Assembly (NCBI RefSeq): GCF_900156105.1
Contig: NZ_FTMS01000012.1
Span: forward strand, 1 to 64,000
Source: Alkalispirochaeta americana
GTDB taxonomy: Bacteria; Spirochaetota; Spirochaetia; DSM-27196; Alkalispirochaetaceae
DNA length: 64,000 bases
Reading direction: 5' to 3'
Positions 1 through 7,387 of this stretch are shown here, piece by piece. Made by a program: the position numbers and the translations under genes. The stretch's first letter is position 1, and each line of letters opens with the position of its first letter. The notes beneath the pieces were generated by a model. That model saw only the letters and a program-made list of their open reading frames with translations. It did not search any database and was not told the DNA's origin.

Positions 1-537
1 GAAGGCCTTGCGCTTGAGCCGGTCCTCCACCTCGTCGGCCTGGTGCTCCCAGAAGTGGACCTTATCCAGATGCTCCGTCACGCGGTAGAGCTCGCGGAAG
101 AAGGCCCGTTCAGCCAGGGTGAGCTCCTGCACGGCTTTGCGGCATATCTCGGTGAGTTCCAGAAAATCGTCCTTCAGGAAGGGATAGATCTCGGGCTTCT
201 CGATGCTGAAATGGGTGGCGACCCGCTTGGCCACATCGCAGATGCTGTCGGTGGTCTCCAGGAGTCCCAGGACATCTCCCCGGGAATCGGGGATGAGCAT
301 CTCGGCGTAAAGCCGGTGCTTGATCTGGCGGCGCAGGTCGTCGGCATCGCGCTCGATCCGGTCTATCTCGCCGAACTGTTTTTCAAAGAGATCCAGATCT
401 CCCTGGATGTACTTTTTCACCGCCTCTTCCAGAAGAAGCGCGCTCTGATCGACCAGCCCCAGGAATTGTTCTATCTCCAGCTCCAGCGTTTTTGCCCGGG
501 AGGCGAAGATCCCCCCGGTTACAGTTTTTTTCCCCAT
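1..537 (-). CDS. DUF47 / PhoU-like phosphate transport accessory protein (partial, 3' end cut off)
   Basis: The reading frame runs off the left edge, so only the N-terminal 179 residues are visible. They are charged and almost entirely helical, with heptad-like acidic/basic stretches, including a segment resembling IERDADDLRRQIKHRLYAEM. This is characteristic of the DUF47 (PhoU-like) proteins that normally sit beside a Pit-type inorganic phosphate transporter, and a pit gene may lie just outside the window. The ATG at 537 follows the upstream gene's stop by only a few bases, so the two are probably co-transcribed. The role, helping to control low-affinity phosphate transport, is inferred from the family. 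Confidence 0.8.
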   Translation of the reverse strand, partial: MGKKTVTGGIFASRAKTLELEIEQFLGLVDQSALLLEEAVKKYIQGDLDLFEKQFGEIDRIERDADDLRRQIKHRLYAEMLIPDSRGDVLGLLETTDSICDVAKRVATHFSIEKPEIYPFLKDDFLELTEICRKAVQELTLAERAFFRELYRVTEHLDKVHFWEHQADEVEDRLKRKAF

Positions 538-542
538 CGCTG

Positions 543-1181
543 TCACGCCATCCCCACAACCTGTTTTGCAGCTCTCAGGTAGTTGGTGTTGGGTTTCTCC
601 GAGAGACCCAGCTCCTCGACAACCCGCTTCATCCCTTCGTAGTCCTCGCTCTCGCAGCAGGCTGTTTCTACCAAAGCCCCGTTGAGCCAGACCTGGGCGT
701 ATTCGCAGATGATATTGTCGATGGTGAAGCCATAGCGCATTTTCTCCACCGTGACAGCTGTCAGGTCCCGGCTTTCCTTCACAAGGGCAATAAAGTCCTC
801 GATGGTGTAATTCTCCTGGGTGAGGGCGATCTCTGCCTTGAGGTGCGAAAGAATCGTTGCCACGTCGGCCTGGGGAACGGGAAACTGAAACTTTCCACGG
901 GGTTGAAAAATCTCGTATCCTTCGGGAGTCTCGCCTACCTTGGTCTTGATATCCAGAAGCCCGTCACGGACTTTGACGTTGGCTTCGTTGGTGTGAACCG
1001 AAAGAAAATAGGTCTCCAGGGGCATGCGTCGGGCTTTGAAGAGGACGGTCTTGCCGTTCCACATCTTGCTCTTCACGTGCTCAATGATTCCTTGCTCAAA
1101 GACCCGAAACTCCGCCCGGGGAACGATTTTCTCTGCGTCGGCCGCACTGGTGGCTTTATTCTGTGCAAACACGTCTGCCAT
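543..1181 (-). CDS. CYTH-like (triphosphate tunnel fold) hypothetical protein
   Basis: This is a 212-residue soluble protein. I chose the ATG at 1181 because GGAG lies about 9 bases upstream; a longer frame begins at 1256 but has no such site. The pattern fits the CYTH / triphosphate-tunnel fold: an early E-x-R strand (RAEFRVFEQ), alternating basic and acidic beta strands (VKVRDGLLDIKTKV), and a closing strand-helix pair (YAQVWLNG ... YEGMKRVVEELGL). No exact family is recognised. It lies between a DUF47 gene and a divergent PPX1-like phosphatase, so a role in phosphate or polyphosphate metabolism is plausible but unproven. The fold call is moderate and the function is open. Confidence 0.6.
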   Translation of the reverse strand: MADVFAQNKATSAADAEKIVPRAEFRVFEQGIIEHVKSKMWNGKTVLFKARRMPLETYFLSVHTNEANVKVRDGLLDIKTKVGETPEGYEIFQPRGKFQFPVPQADVATILSHLKAEIALTQENYTIEDFIALVKESRDLTAVTVEKMRYGFTIDNIICEYAQVWLNGALVETACCESEDYEGMKRVVEELGLSEKPNTNYLRAAKQVVGMA

Positions 1182-1387
1182 GGTATGGTTCTCCTTCGTC
1201 TGAAAATATTCTCGAATTGAGTCAAACCCTAGCACAGGGACCAGGAGAAGGGCCAATTAAAATCGTTGCTTCTTGAGATAAACAACTTTTTACAGCTTCA
1301 CCGATCATTTGATTGACAGGAGAGCGAGCCCTGACAGACCATAACCCCCACACATCAACACAGGAATGATTCGAAGGAGGAGACGAT

Positions 1388-2503
1388 ATGTCCAATTTAC
1401 CCCGCTCCTGGTCCAGCTTTCTGCAGGGCCTGGCGAAAACAAAAGAAAAAATCTCTTCAGGAAGAGAGACCCTTCATTGCGTCCTGGGGAACGAAGCTGC
1501 TGACCTTGATTCCATGGTTTCGGCCCTGGTGTACTCATTTTATCGATCGGGCCCGGAGGAGACGGATCTTCGCATACCGGTGATCAATATTCCCCGGGGA
1601 GATTACAAACTGCGGACTGAGGCAGTTTTTCTGCTTCGTCAGGCGGGAATTGATCCGGCTCTCCTTTCGTTTATCGACGAGATCGACCTGGCCGGACTTC
1701 ATCGGGCGGGGCGGCTGGAACTCACCCTGGTCGATCACAACCGTCTTGCGGGAAACCAGAGTGACCTGGCCGACGCTGTCCGGGAGATAGTGGACCACCA
1801 CGCCGACGAGGGGCTCTTTTCCGACGCCCTGGTCCGGTTGATCGAGCCCACAGGATCGGCTGCTACCCTGGTTGCCCGTGAGATTTCCCGCAACACACCG
1901 GAGCTTCTGGAGAAAGACGTTGCGAGCCTTCTGGTGGGAACCATTTTGCTTGATACCGTCAATCTTGATCCTGCCGCTCAGCGAACCACCCCCGACGATC
2001 AAGCCATGGTGGATCTCCTGCTTCCCCGGGCGGAGCAGAGTCAGGATGATCTTTTTCAGGTGCTGCAGCGGGAGAAGTTCAACGTTTCCGATCTGGAGAC
2101 CCGGGACCTCCTGCGAAAAGACTACAAAGAGTGGCAGATCGGTGAAAACCGCATCGGGATCTCGTCGGTTCTGCTCCCTGTGAAAGACTGGGTGGCCCGG
2201 GACAGCGAGTTGGCCCAGGGGCTTGAGGCATACCGGGACGCCCGGGGTCTGGATATGCTCCTGGCGATGATCGCCTACACCGCTCCCGGTTTTACCCGGG
2301 AGCTTGTCCTGCTGGTTCCGGAGAAGGAGCGGTTGCAGCAGTTGGAAGCCCTGTTGAACGAGAAGGGGCTTGACCTGGCGGATATTACCCCGCCATCCCT
2401 TCAGGAGGTTGCTTCGGACCTGGGGCTTCGCTGCTTCAGTCAGGGAAATCTGGGAATTTCCCGGAAAAAACTCCAGCCCCTTCTCCAGGAGCGGTTTGGC
2501 TGA
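1388..2503 (+). CDS. PPX1/Prune-type DHH-family phosphoesterase (probable exopolyphosphatase or inorganic pyrophosphatase)
   Basis: This 371-residue cytosolic enzyme has an N-terminal DHH domain. It shows the metal-binding GNEAADLDSMVSA segment (about residues 33-45, as in the GNExxDLDS motif of yeast PPX1 and Prune), a second aspartate motif (LVDHNRLAG) and the family DHH box in IVDHHADEG. The C-terminal half fits DHHA2. Members hydrolyse polyphosphate, short-chain phosphates or pyrophosphate using Mn/Mg. AGGAGG lies about 5 bases before the ATG. The gene is divergent from the CYTH-like/DUF47 pair, which suggests a shared phosphate theme. Exopolyphosphatase and class II pyrophosphatase cannot be separated by eye, but the PPX1-like first motif favours the former. 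Confidence 0.82.
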   Translation: MSNLPRSWSSFLQGLAKTKEKISSGRETLHCVLGNEAADLDSMVSALVYSFYRSGPEETDLRIPVINIPRGDYKLRTEAVFLLRQAGIDPALLSFIDEIDLAGLHRAGRLELTLVDHNRLAGNQSDLADAVREIVDHHADEGLFSDALVRLIEPTGSAATLVAREISRNTPELLEKDVASLLVGTILLDTVNLDPAAQRTTPDDQAMVDLLLPRAEQSQDDLFQVLQREKFNVSDLETRDLLRKDYKEWQIGENRIGISSVLLPVKDWVARDSELAQGLEAYRDARGLDMLLAMIAYTAPGFTRELVLLVPEKERLQQLEALLNEKGLDLADITPPSLQEVASDLGLRCFSQGNLGISRKKLQPLLQERFG

Positions 2504-2520
2504 AATCGGGCAGGCTGAAA

Positions 2521-2539
2521 TCGGGGCGGATGGCCCCGA
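2521..2539. terminator. hairpin just after the PPX1-like gene
   Basis: A perfect 7-bp inverted repeat (TCGGGGC / GCCCCGA) with a 5-base loop lies 17 bases after the stop codon. There is no following T run, so it is at best a Rho-assisted terminator or a 3' stabilising hairpin. Confidence 0.4.
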
Positions 2540-2550
2540 CATGAGAGCAT

Positions 2551-2583
2551 GATAGGGTATAAAAATATCGATTATACCCTATC
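2551..2583. repeat. perfect 12-bp inverted repeat, candidate operator upstream of tctC
   Basis: GATAGGGTATAA and its exact reverse complement are separated by 9 A/T-rich bases. It lies about 185 bases upstream of the tctC start and 47 bases after the preceding gene. The A/T-rich arms and lack of a T tail favour a protein-binding site over a terminator. The rest of the 263-base gap shows no open frame I believe. Confidence 0.55.
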
Positions 2584-2766
2584 GAGATGTTTTATTGGAC
2601 AGACCAGGGCTTTAGGCGTACTGTTAGTCATAATTTCGTGGAGAGTGATGGCGTTGCGTACCGGGATTTCAGGGGAATGATCGGTGAGCTATGCAACGGC
2701 GGGATCGATGCACGAAATCAGATATCCAATCAGTCAGGTTGATCCAGGCATCGTGGAGAGGAAATA

Positions 2767-3798
2767 ATGAGGAGGACTATCAAAATGAGAAAGATAATGG
2801 GAAAAAAATCGGGATTTTTTGCGGCACTGGCCGTGTTGGGTCTGTTGATCATGCTGGGCGCCTGCGCCCGGGAAGAGGCTGCGTCGGCATCGGCGGCCGG
2901 AGAGGCCTCGGAGTGGAAACCAACTCGTCCGATTACGATCATTACCCACGTGGGTTCTGGTGGTGGTACCGATGTTGCTGTTCGACTCATGACTGATATC
3001 GCCCGCGAGTTCACTGATGCAACCTTCGTGGTGGAAAATGTTACCGGTGGGGCGACCATGAATGCTTCCAATGCAGTGCTTGCACGGCCCGCCGACGGCT
3101 ACACCGTCTTTGCCATGGCAATGTCAAACGTCAACAACGTGGTTTCCAACGACTTTGACCGCAGTGTATACATTGACGGGTACCACTGGCTTGCTAAAAT
3201 ACAGAAAGACCCCGCTGCGGTTATTATTCGAAAGAGCGATCGGGATGCCGGTATGGACTTCGAGGGGATTATCAAGCAGGCACGGGAAAAGAGGGGTAAT
3301 CAGATATGGGCAGTGCCCGTGCTGGGTGCAAACAAGCACTTTGAAGCTCTGATGATATGGGAAGCCACCGGCGTTGAGGCTACCGCTGTGCCCTTTGTAT
3401 CGGGTCCCCTGGGTGCAGCCGCAGTACTGGGCGGCTCTGCCGATGTGCAGATGGGCAACCCCTTCAACGCGAAGGGCCGGGATTTATGGGTGGCGGCAAT
3501 CGCCTCTCCTGAGCGCATGCCCGGTTTTGAAGATTCCCCCACCTTTGCTGAACTGGGCTACCCCGAGTTGAACAACGAACACATCTGGCGTGGTCTTGCT
3601 GTGAGGCAAGGAACCCCCCCGGCCATGATTGAGTGGATGGAAGATCTTGTAACAAAAATTTACGATCACCCCCGGTGGAAGGAATTCAATGCCGAGAATG
3701 CAATAGCCCCCCGGGCGGTTTTTGGAGATGATTTCAGGGCGATTGTAGACAGAACGGTCGAGGTCACCGAATACTGGTTAGGCCAGCTCGACCTGTAA
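2767..3798 (+). CDS. tctC: TctC/Bug-family solute-binding lipoprotein of a tripartite tricarboxylate transporter
   Basis: This 343-residue protein has a lipoprotein signal: a hydrophobic stretch at about 17-30 and lipobox LGAC with Cys33. It would be exported and lipid-anchored. The mature part begins with the family strand PTRPITIITHVGSGGGTDVAVR, shared by TctC/Bug receptors, which close on carboxylated ligands (citrate, other di/tricarboxylates, aromatic acids). GAGAGG lies 6-11 bases before the ATG at 2767; internal ATGs at 2785 and 2797 are possible alternatives. It is first in tctC-tctB-tctA and separated from tctB by a hairpin-rich spacer, consistent with excess production of the receptor. 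The substrate cannot be read from sequence. Confidence 0.9.
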   Translation: MRRTIKMRKIMGKKSGFFAALAVLGLLIMLGACAREEAASASAAGEASEWKPTRPITIITHVGSGGGTDVAVRLMTDIAREFTDATFVVENVTGGATMNASNAVLARPADGYTVFAMAMSNVNNVVSNDFDRSVYIDGYHWLAKIQKDPAAVIIRKSDRDAGMDFEGIIKQAREKRGNQIWAVPVLGANKHFEALMIWEATGVEATAVPFVSGPLGAAAVLGGSADVQMGNPFNAKGRDLWVAAIASPERMPGFEDSPTFAELGYPELNNEHIWRGLAVRQGTPPAMIEWMEDLVTKIYDHPRWKEFNAENAIAPRAVFGDDFRAIVDRTVEVTEYWLGQLDL

Positions 3799-3809
3799 GA
3801 GTTGCTTCT

Positions 3810-3833
3810 CCCTGTTGTGGAAACACAACAGGG
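3810..3833 (+). terminator. 10-bp GAAA-capped hairpin after tctC
   Basis: A perfect 10-bp stem (CCCTGTTGTG / CACAACAGGG) is closed by a GAAA tetraloop, starting 12 bases after the tctC stop. No T run follows. It probably acts as an mRNA 3'-end stabiliser or partial terminator that lowers tctBA relative to tctC. Confidence 0.55.
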
Positions 3834-3859
3834 GCACATCTGCATCTGCTAAGCAGAAG

Positions 3860-3899
3860 AGGGACAGCTAGCCGGGAAAAGACCGGGTGGCTAGTCCCT
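3860..3899 (+). terminator. second intercistronic hairpin between tctC and tctB
   Basis: AGGGAC...TAGCC pairs with GGCTAGTCCCT around a small bulge. Inside the same spacer lies a third small dyad (TCTGCT A AGCAGA, 3845-3857). It ends 6 bases before the tctB start, so folding could also mask the tctB ribosome site. Confidence 0.5.
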
Positions 3900-3905
3900 C
3901 GTCCT

Positions 3906-4499
3906 ATGAAGGAGGGTTCTCGATTGGTAGAGATAGGCAGGTTTTTTGCAGGGCAGGGATTGCTCATGCAAATGGTCTTTTTAGGTATCGTACTTGCACT
4001 TGGTTGGCTTTTGATAAGGCCCTTCAAGAAACTGCGGCCCTATACGGGACAAATTCTGGTGCTGGCCTCCATTCTATGGATTGGCCTGCTGTTCTACGTT
4101 ATCACTTTTTCGTTCCCCGTACCCCGTTTTTCAGGGGTCGCAACCACCGGGGCCACAGTCCCGCGGTTCTGGTTTTATGTGCTGATTCCGGTTTCATTTC
4201 TTGCCTTTATTCCCATGCTGAAAGGTGAAGAAGTGCCTGACAAAGATCGGGGGAATCTCTGGCGCCTGGGCATCGTCTTCGGTGTGCTTGTGTTGAGCCT
4301 CGTTTCCTTCCGTTACATCGGCTATTACCTCAGTTCGGCGATTTTCCTGGTGGTGGTAATGTGGGTTCTGGATTCGCGCAACAAGATTGAACTGATCGCC
4401 GTACCTGTGTGCTGGGTGATCTTCTCTTACTTCTTTTTTGCCCGGTTGCTCTACGTACGCCTGCCTGTGGGGGCGCTCTTTACCGGGTTGTTCGGTTAG
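3906..4499 (+). CDS. tctB: TctB-family small membrane subunit of the tripartite tricarboxylate transporter
   Basis: This 197-residue integral membrane protein has about four to five hydrophobic segments (roughly 19-38, 45-65, 87-103, 118-140, 150-180), matching the four-TM TctB (DUF1468) architecture. The subunit has low sequence conservation, so the call rests on size, topology and position between tctC and tctA. GAAGGAGGG precedes the start region closely: the ATG at 3906 lies inside a purine-rich stretch, so the exact start is uncertain by a few codons. It would form the permease with TctA. Confidence 0.85.
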   Translation: MKEGSRLVEIGRFFAGQGLLMQMVFLGIVLALGWLLIRPFKKLRPYTGQILVLASILWIGLLFYVITFSFPVPRFSGVATTGATVPRFWFYVLIPVSFLAFIPMLKGEEVPDKDRGNLWRLGIVFGVLVLSLVSFRYIGYYLSSAIFLVVVMWVLDSRNKIELIAVPVCWVIFSYFFFARLLYVRLPVGALFTGLFG

Positions 4500-4515
4500 A
4501 AAGGGTTTTACCATC

Positions 4516-6012
4516 ATGATGGATATTCTTGCAAACCTGGGCGGCGGTTTTGGCATCATGTTTACGCCCATGGCCATTCTTCTGTGCCTGCTAGGCGTTT
4601 TTGCCGGTGTTACTTTCGGTGCCATTCCCGGGATATCGCCCTCCATGGCGGTGGCGCTGCTGTTGCCCATGACCTTCACTCTGGAGCCCGTATTGGGCAT
4701 GGTTCTGCTCCTGGGGGCGTACAAGGGAGCGAACTACGGAGGCTCTGTCTCGGCGGTTCTGATCAATACACCCGGTACACCGTCGGCGGCGGTAACCGCC
4801 TTCGATGGCTACCCCATGACCAAAAACGGACGTGTGGGCGAAGCCATGGGTATTTCACTCTATGCCTCGGTCTTTGGTGGTATTATCGGGACGGTCGTAC
4901 TTATCGCATTTGCCCAGCCCCTGGCCCGGGTGGCCTTGCAATTCTGGCCTTCCGAGTACTTCGCCCTAACCATACTGGGTCTCACCACGGTGGCAACGAT
5001 GGGCGGAAAAAACTGGCAGAAGGCGCTGGTAGCGGTGGTCTTTGGCTTGCTGCTAAACACCATTGGTATGGACCCCATAGCTGGTACGCGGCGGTTTACC
5101 TTCGGAGATATGCGGCTCCTCGATGGCCTTTCCCTGATTCCTGCAATCATCGGGCTTTTTGCGCTGGGTGAGCTTTTCTATAATATTGAACACTACAGCA
5201 AGGGAGAAAAGTTCGACAAGCTGGCCTATAAGTTGCCCAAGGTCCGTTACTATTTAACAGTGTGGAAAAACATCGTCCGCTCCGGCGTATTGGGCACCAT
5301 TATAGGGATTTTCCCCGGTGCGGGAGGGACTATTGCTGCATTCATTTCCTATGATGTGGAAAAACGCTGCAGCAAGAAACCCGAAGAGTTCGGGAAGGGT
5401 TCTCCGGAAGGCGTAGCCGCCGCCGAATCGTCGAATAGTGCTTCCGCAGGCGGGGCCCTTGTTCCCTTGCTGGCCCTGGGTATTCCCGGGAGTGCAACAG
5501 CGGCGGTGTTGCTGGGTTCTCTGTTGGTCCACGGTCTGAACCCGGGTCCGGAAATGTTCGTGGAAGAGCCTGAACTGGTCTACGGCATGTTTGCCTCCAT
5601 GTTTATGGCCAACGCCTTTATCCTGTTGGTGGGGCTTGTGGGGGCCAACCTCTTTGTCCGGGTTACAGACCTGAAGAAGACCTTGCTCTATCCCCTCATT
5701 TTCACCTTCGCCATCGTTGGTAGCTATGCCGTCACCTCTTCCATGTATTCCGTGGTGGTATGTGTGGTTTTTGGTGTAATAGGCTGGATATTCAGGCGCT
5801 ACGATTATCCCCCTGCACCGGTTGTGCTGGGGATTGTTCTGGGAAGCCTGGCCGAGCTGAGCTTCCGTCAGGCCCTGATCATCGGAGGTGTAGAAAGCTT
5901 CTACAAGCGCCCGCTGACGTTGATCATGCTCGCCATTGCTGTAGCGGCGGTAGCGGCTCCGATCGTGAAAAAGCGAATGGAAGAAAAGAAAGCCGCAGAT
6001 AGCAGATTCTGA
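4516..6012 (+). CDS. tctA: TctA-family large permease subunit of the tripartite tricarboxylate transporter
   Basis: This 498-residue polytopic membrane protein has about 12 hydrophobic segments. It carries the TctA signatures GAIPGISPSMAVALLLP near the N terminus, KGANYGGSVSAVLINTPGTP at about residues 70-95, and IPGSATAAVLLGSLLVHGL in the second repeat. Two adjacent ATGs (4516, 4519) follow AAAGGG; the frame extends upstream to 4438 inside tctB, but that part is not TctA-like. It is the ion-coupled transport channel working with TctB and the TctC receptor. It ends before a strong terminator. Confidence 0.93.
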   Translation: MMDILANLGGGFGIMFTPMAILLCLLGVFAGVTFGAIPGISPSMAVALLLPMTFTLEPVLGMVLLLGAYKGANYGGSVSAVLINTPGTPSAAVTAFDGYPMTKNGRVGEAMGISLYASVFGGIIGTVVLIAFAQPLARVALQFWPSEYFALTILGLTTVATMGGKNWQKALVAVVFGLLLNTIGMDPIAGTRRFTFGDMRLLDGLSLIPAIIGLFALGELFYNIEHYSKGEKFDKLAYKLPKVRYYLTVWKNIVRSGVLGTIIGIFPGAGGTIAAFISYDVEKRCSKKPEEFGKGSPEGVAAAESSNSASAGGALVPLLALGIPGSATAAVLLGSLLVHGLNPGPEMFVEEPELVYGMFASMFMANAFILLVGLVGANLFVRVTDLKKTLLYPLIFTFAIVGSYAVTSSMYSVVVCVVFGVIGWIFRRYDYPPAPVVLGIVLGSLAELSFRQALIIGGVESFYKRPLTLIMLAIAVAAVAAPIVKKRMEEKKAADSRF

Positions 6013-6095
6013 TCCTGGCTGGCTGATTCTGGGTGATCCGGTCCCGGGAGTGACGTGCTCCCAGGAGAAGTTCCTTCTGATTCTGTTTTCCCCCT

Positions 6096-7094
6096 TCAGG
6101 GGCGGACCTCTTCGGGGGGCCGCCCCTGTTTTTCTGCCAGCAGAAATAATTCGGGCCGGTATTCAAAATGGATGGCGTCAAAAAGAAGCCATCGGCCGCC
6201 CCAGATAAAGCCCTGGCTTTCAAAGATCTCCACTATTGTCTGGGGAATGGTCCAGCGCCGCTCTTCCGGTATATTCCACCAGTCTTCGATTCCTGCCTGG
6301 GCCGACCAGCGCCAGTAGGCGTTGCGGCGGTAGTAGGAGCGGGGAATAAGATCCAGGGCAACGCCGAAGCCGTGATAACTAACCGTCTGGGTTCCTGCTA
6401 TGGGGCGCCAGAAAAACGCTTCGATCCGAAGCAACTCGTCGAGAAAGCTCCTGACGTCCCGATCCGTTTCCCGTGCAGCCTTAATCTCCTGGTGGACGCG
6501 CTCCAGTGGTTCAAGAATCATGGGGTGAACCCGAATCGAGTGCCCGAGAAAGATCATGCGAACCATCGAGGCCCGGGCTTCCTGGGCGGTGCGAAACCCG
6601 TAGAGCGCTCCCGGGAAGGCTCTGTGTCGCCGGGGTGGATTCAGCTCCTGCTCTGCAAGAAGCGCTCTGAGACGAGCCTCCTGGTCTGCCTCAACCCGGG
6701 GAATCTCCAGGGGGCCCGTCTCGTACGTGTAAAAGGGGTAGCGGCCAAAGCGCTCCCAGGAAAATCGGGCTTTTTTTGGCAGAAGCCTGCCATTGGCCCA
6801 GTAGATCCACTCTCCGTTTACCCGTATTGCCCAATCACCGTTTCGGTATTCCTTGCGGTCTATCCGGTCAGGGTACGCGGCCAGTAACGACGCCAGTTGC
6901 GCCACGCCGTCCAGCGGGCGTGAGAGGGGTTCCGTATCCTGATAGTCCAGGAAGGATTTATCCACCGGGGCAAGGCCGGGCGAGGCCGGGGCGGGGTGGC
7001 CCGGAAAGGAGGCCAGAAAAACAATCAGCCACGCCCCGGGCAGTGGCAGACCTGTGTGGTGTTTTAACCAATGGTGCATAGACAATCTTTTCAT
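6096..7094 (-). CDS. secreted M15-family peptidase (VanY-like D-alanyl-D-alanine carboxypeptidase fold)
   Basis: This 332-residue protein has an N-terminal hydrophobic signal (about 15-30) and an Ala/Pro-rich cleavage region. The C-terminal third carries the zinc-peptidase pattern: HGFGVALDL (His and Asp zinc ligands, about 244-252) and GFIWGGRW..FDAIHFEYRPE (catalytic/ligand residues, about 290-312). Such enzymes cut peptidoglycan peptides in the periplasm. The N-terminal 200 residues are not recognised. The ATG at 7094 has AAAGGA almost abutting it; ATG 7079 is an alternative start. It is monocistronic, and its 3' end is shared with the tct terminator. Confidence 0.8.
   Translation of the reverse strand: MKRLSMHHWLKHHTGLPLPGAWLIVFLASFPGHPAPASPGLAPVDKSFLDYQDTEPLSRPLDGVAQLASLLAAYPDRIDRKEYRNGDWAIRVNGEWIYWANGRLLPKKARFSWERFGRYPFYTYETGPLEIPRVEADQEARLRALLAEQELNPPRRHRAFPGALYGFRTAQEARASMVRMIFLGHSIRVHPMILEPLERVHQEIKAARETDRDVRSFLDELLRIEAFFWRPIAGTQTVSYHGFGVALDLIPRSYYRRNAYWRWSAQAGIEDWWNIPEERRWTIPQTIVEIFESQGFIWGGRWLLFDAIHFEYRPELFLLAEKQGRPPEEVRP
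6097..6133 (+). terminator. Rho-independent terminator of tctCBA, overlapping the end of the M15 peptidase gene
   Basis: A perfect 9-bp stem (CAGGGGCGG / CCGCCCCTG) is followed by TTTTT. It overlaps the last codons and stop of the convergent M15 gene at 6096, so the same DNA encodes that protein's C-terminus. Confidence 0.8.
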
Positions 7095-7180
7095 TCCTTT
7101 AGCAGAATAAAGTCTATCAAAGAAGACAATCTTTTTCAGGGATATCGCCTCCCGGGCTGCTCTGGTGATAGAATCGGGGA

Positions 7181-7387
7181 ATGCCAGGACTGTTGATCTT
7201 TATCGGAGTCGGAATCATCTTCATGACGGTTCTCAAGAAAAGCTCCCGGAAAAGCCGGGATGGAGGGGAGATTCCTCAGGAAAGAACCCCCCAAGGAAAA
7301 AATCCGCAGGAAAAGGCCTCCCCGGGAGAGGACCTGCCGGGGAATGACCAGTCCGGAAAGGATGATTACCGATGCAGCGAAAGGTGA
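7181..7387 (+). CDS. possible small single-pass membrane protein upstream of rlmL
   Basis: This 68-codon frame encodes one hydrophobic helix at the N terminus (LLIFIGVGIIFMTVL) followed by a very polar Lys/Glu/Pro-rich tail built from similar short units. It overlaps the rlmL start by 16 bases. GGGG sits close to the ATG. The hydrophobic-then-charged layout is protein-like, but there is no recognised family and the region could be a non-coding leader. Confidence 0.35.
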   Translation: MPGLLIFIGVGIIFMTVLKKSSRKSRDGGEIPQERTPQGKNPQEKASPGEDLPGNDQSGKDDYRCSER

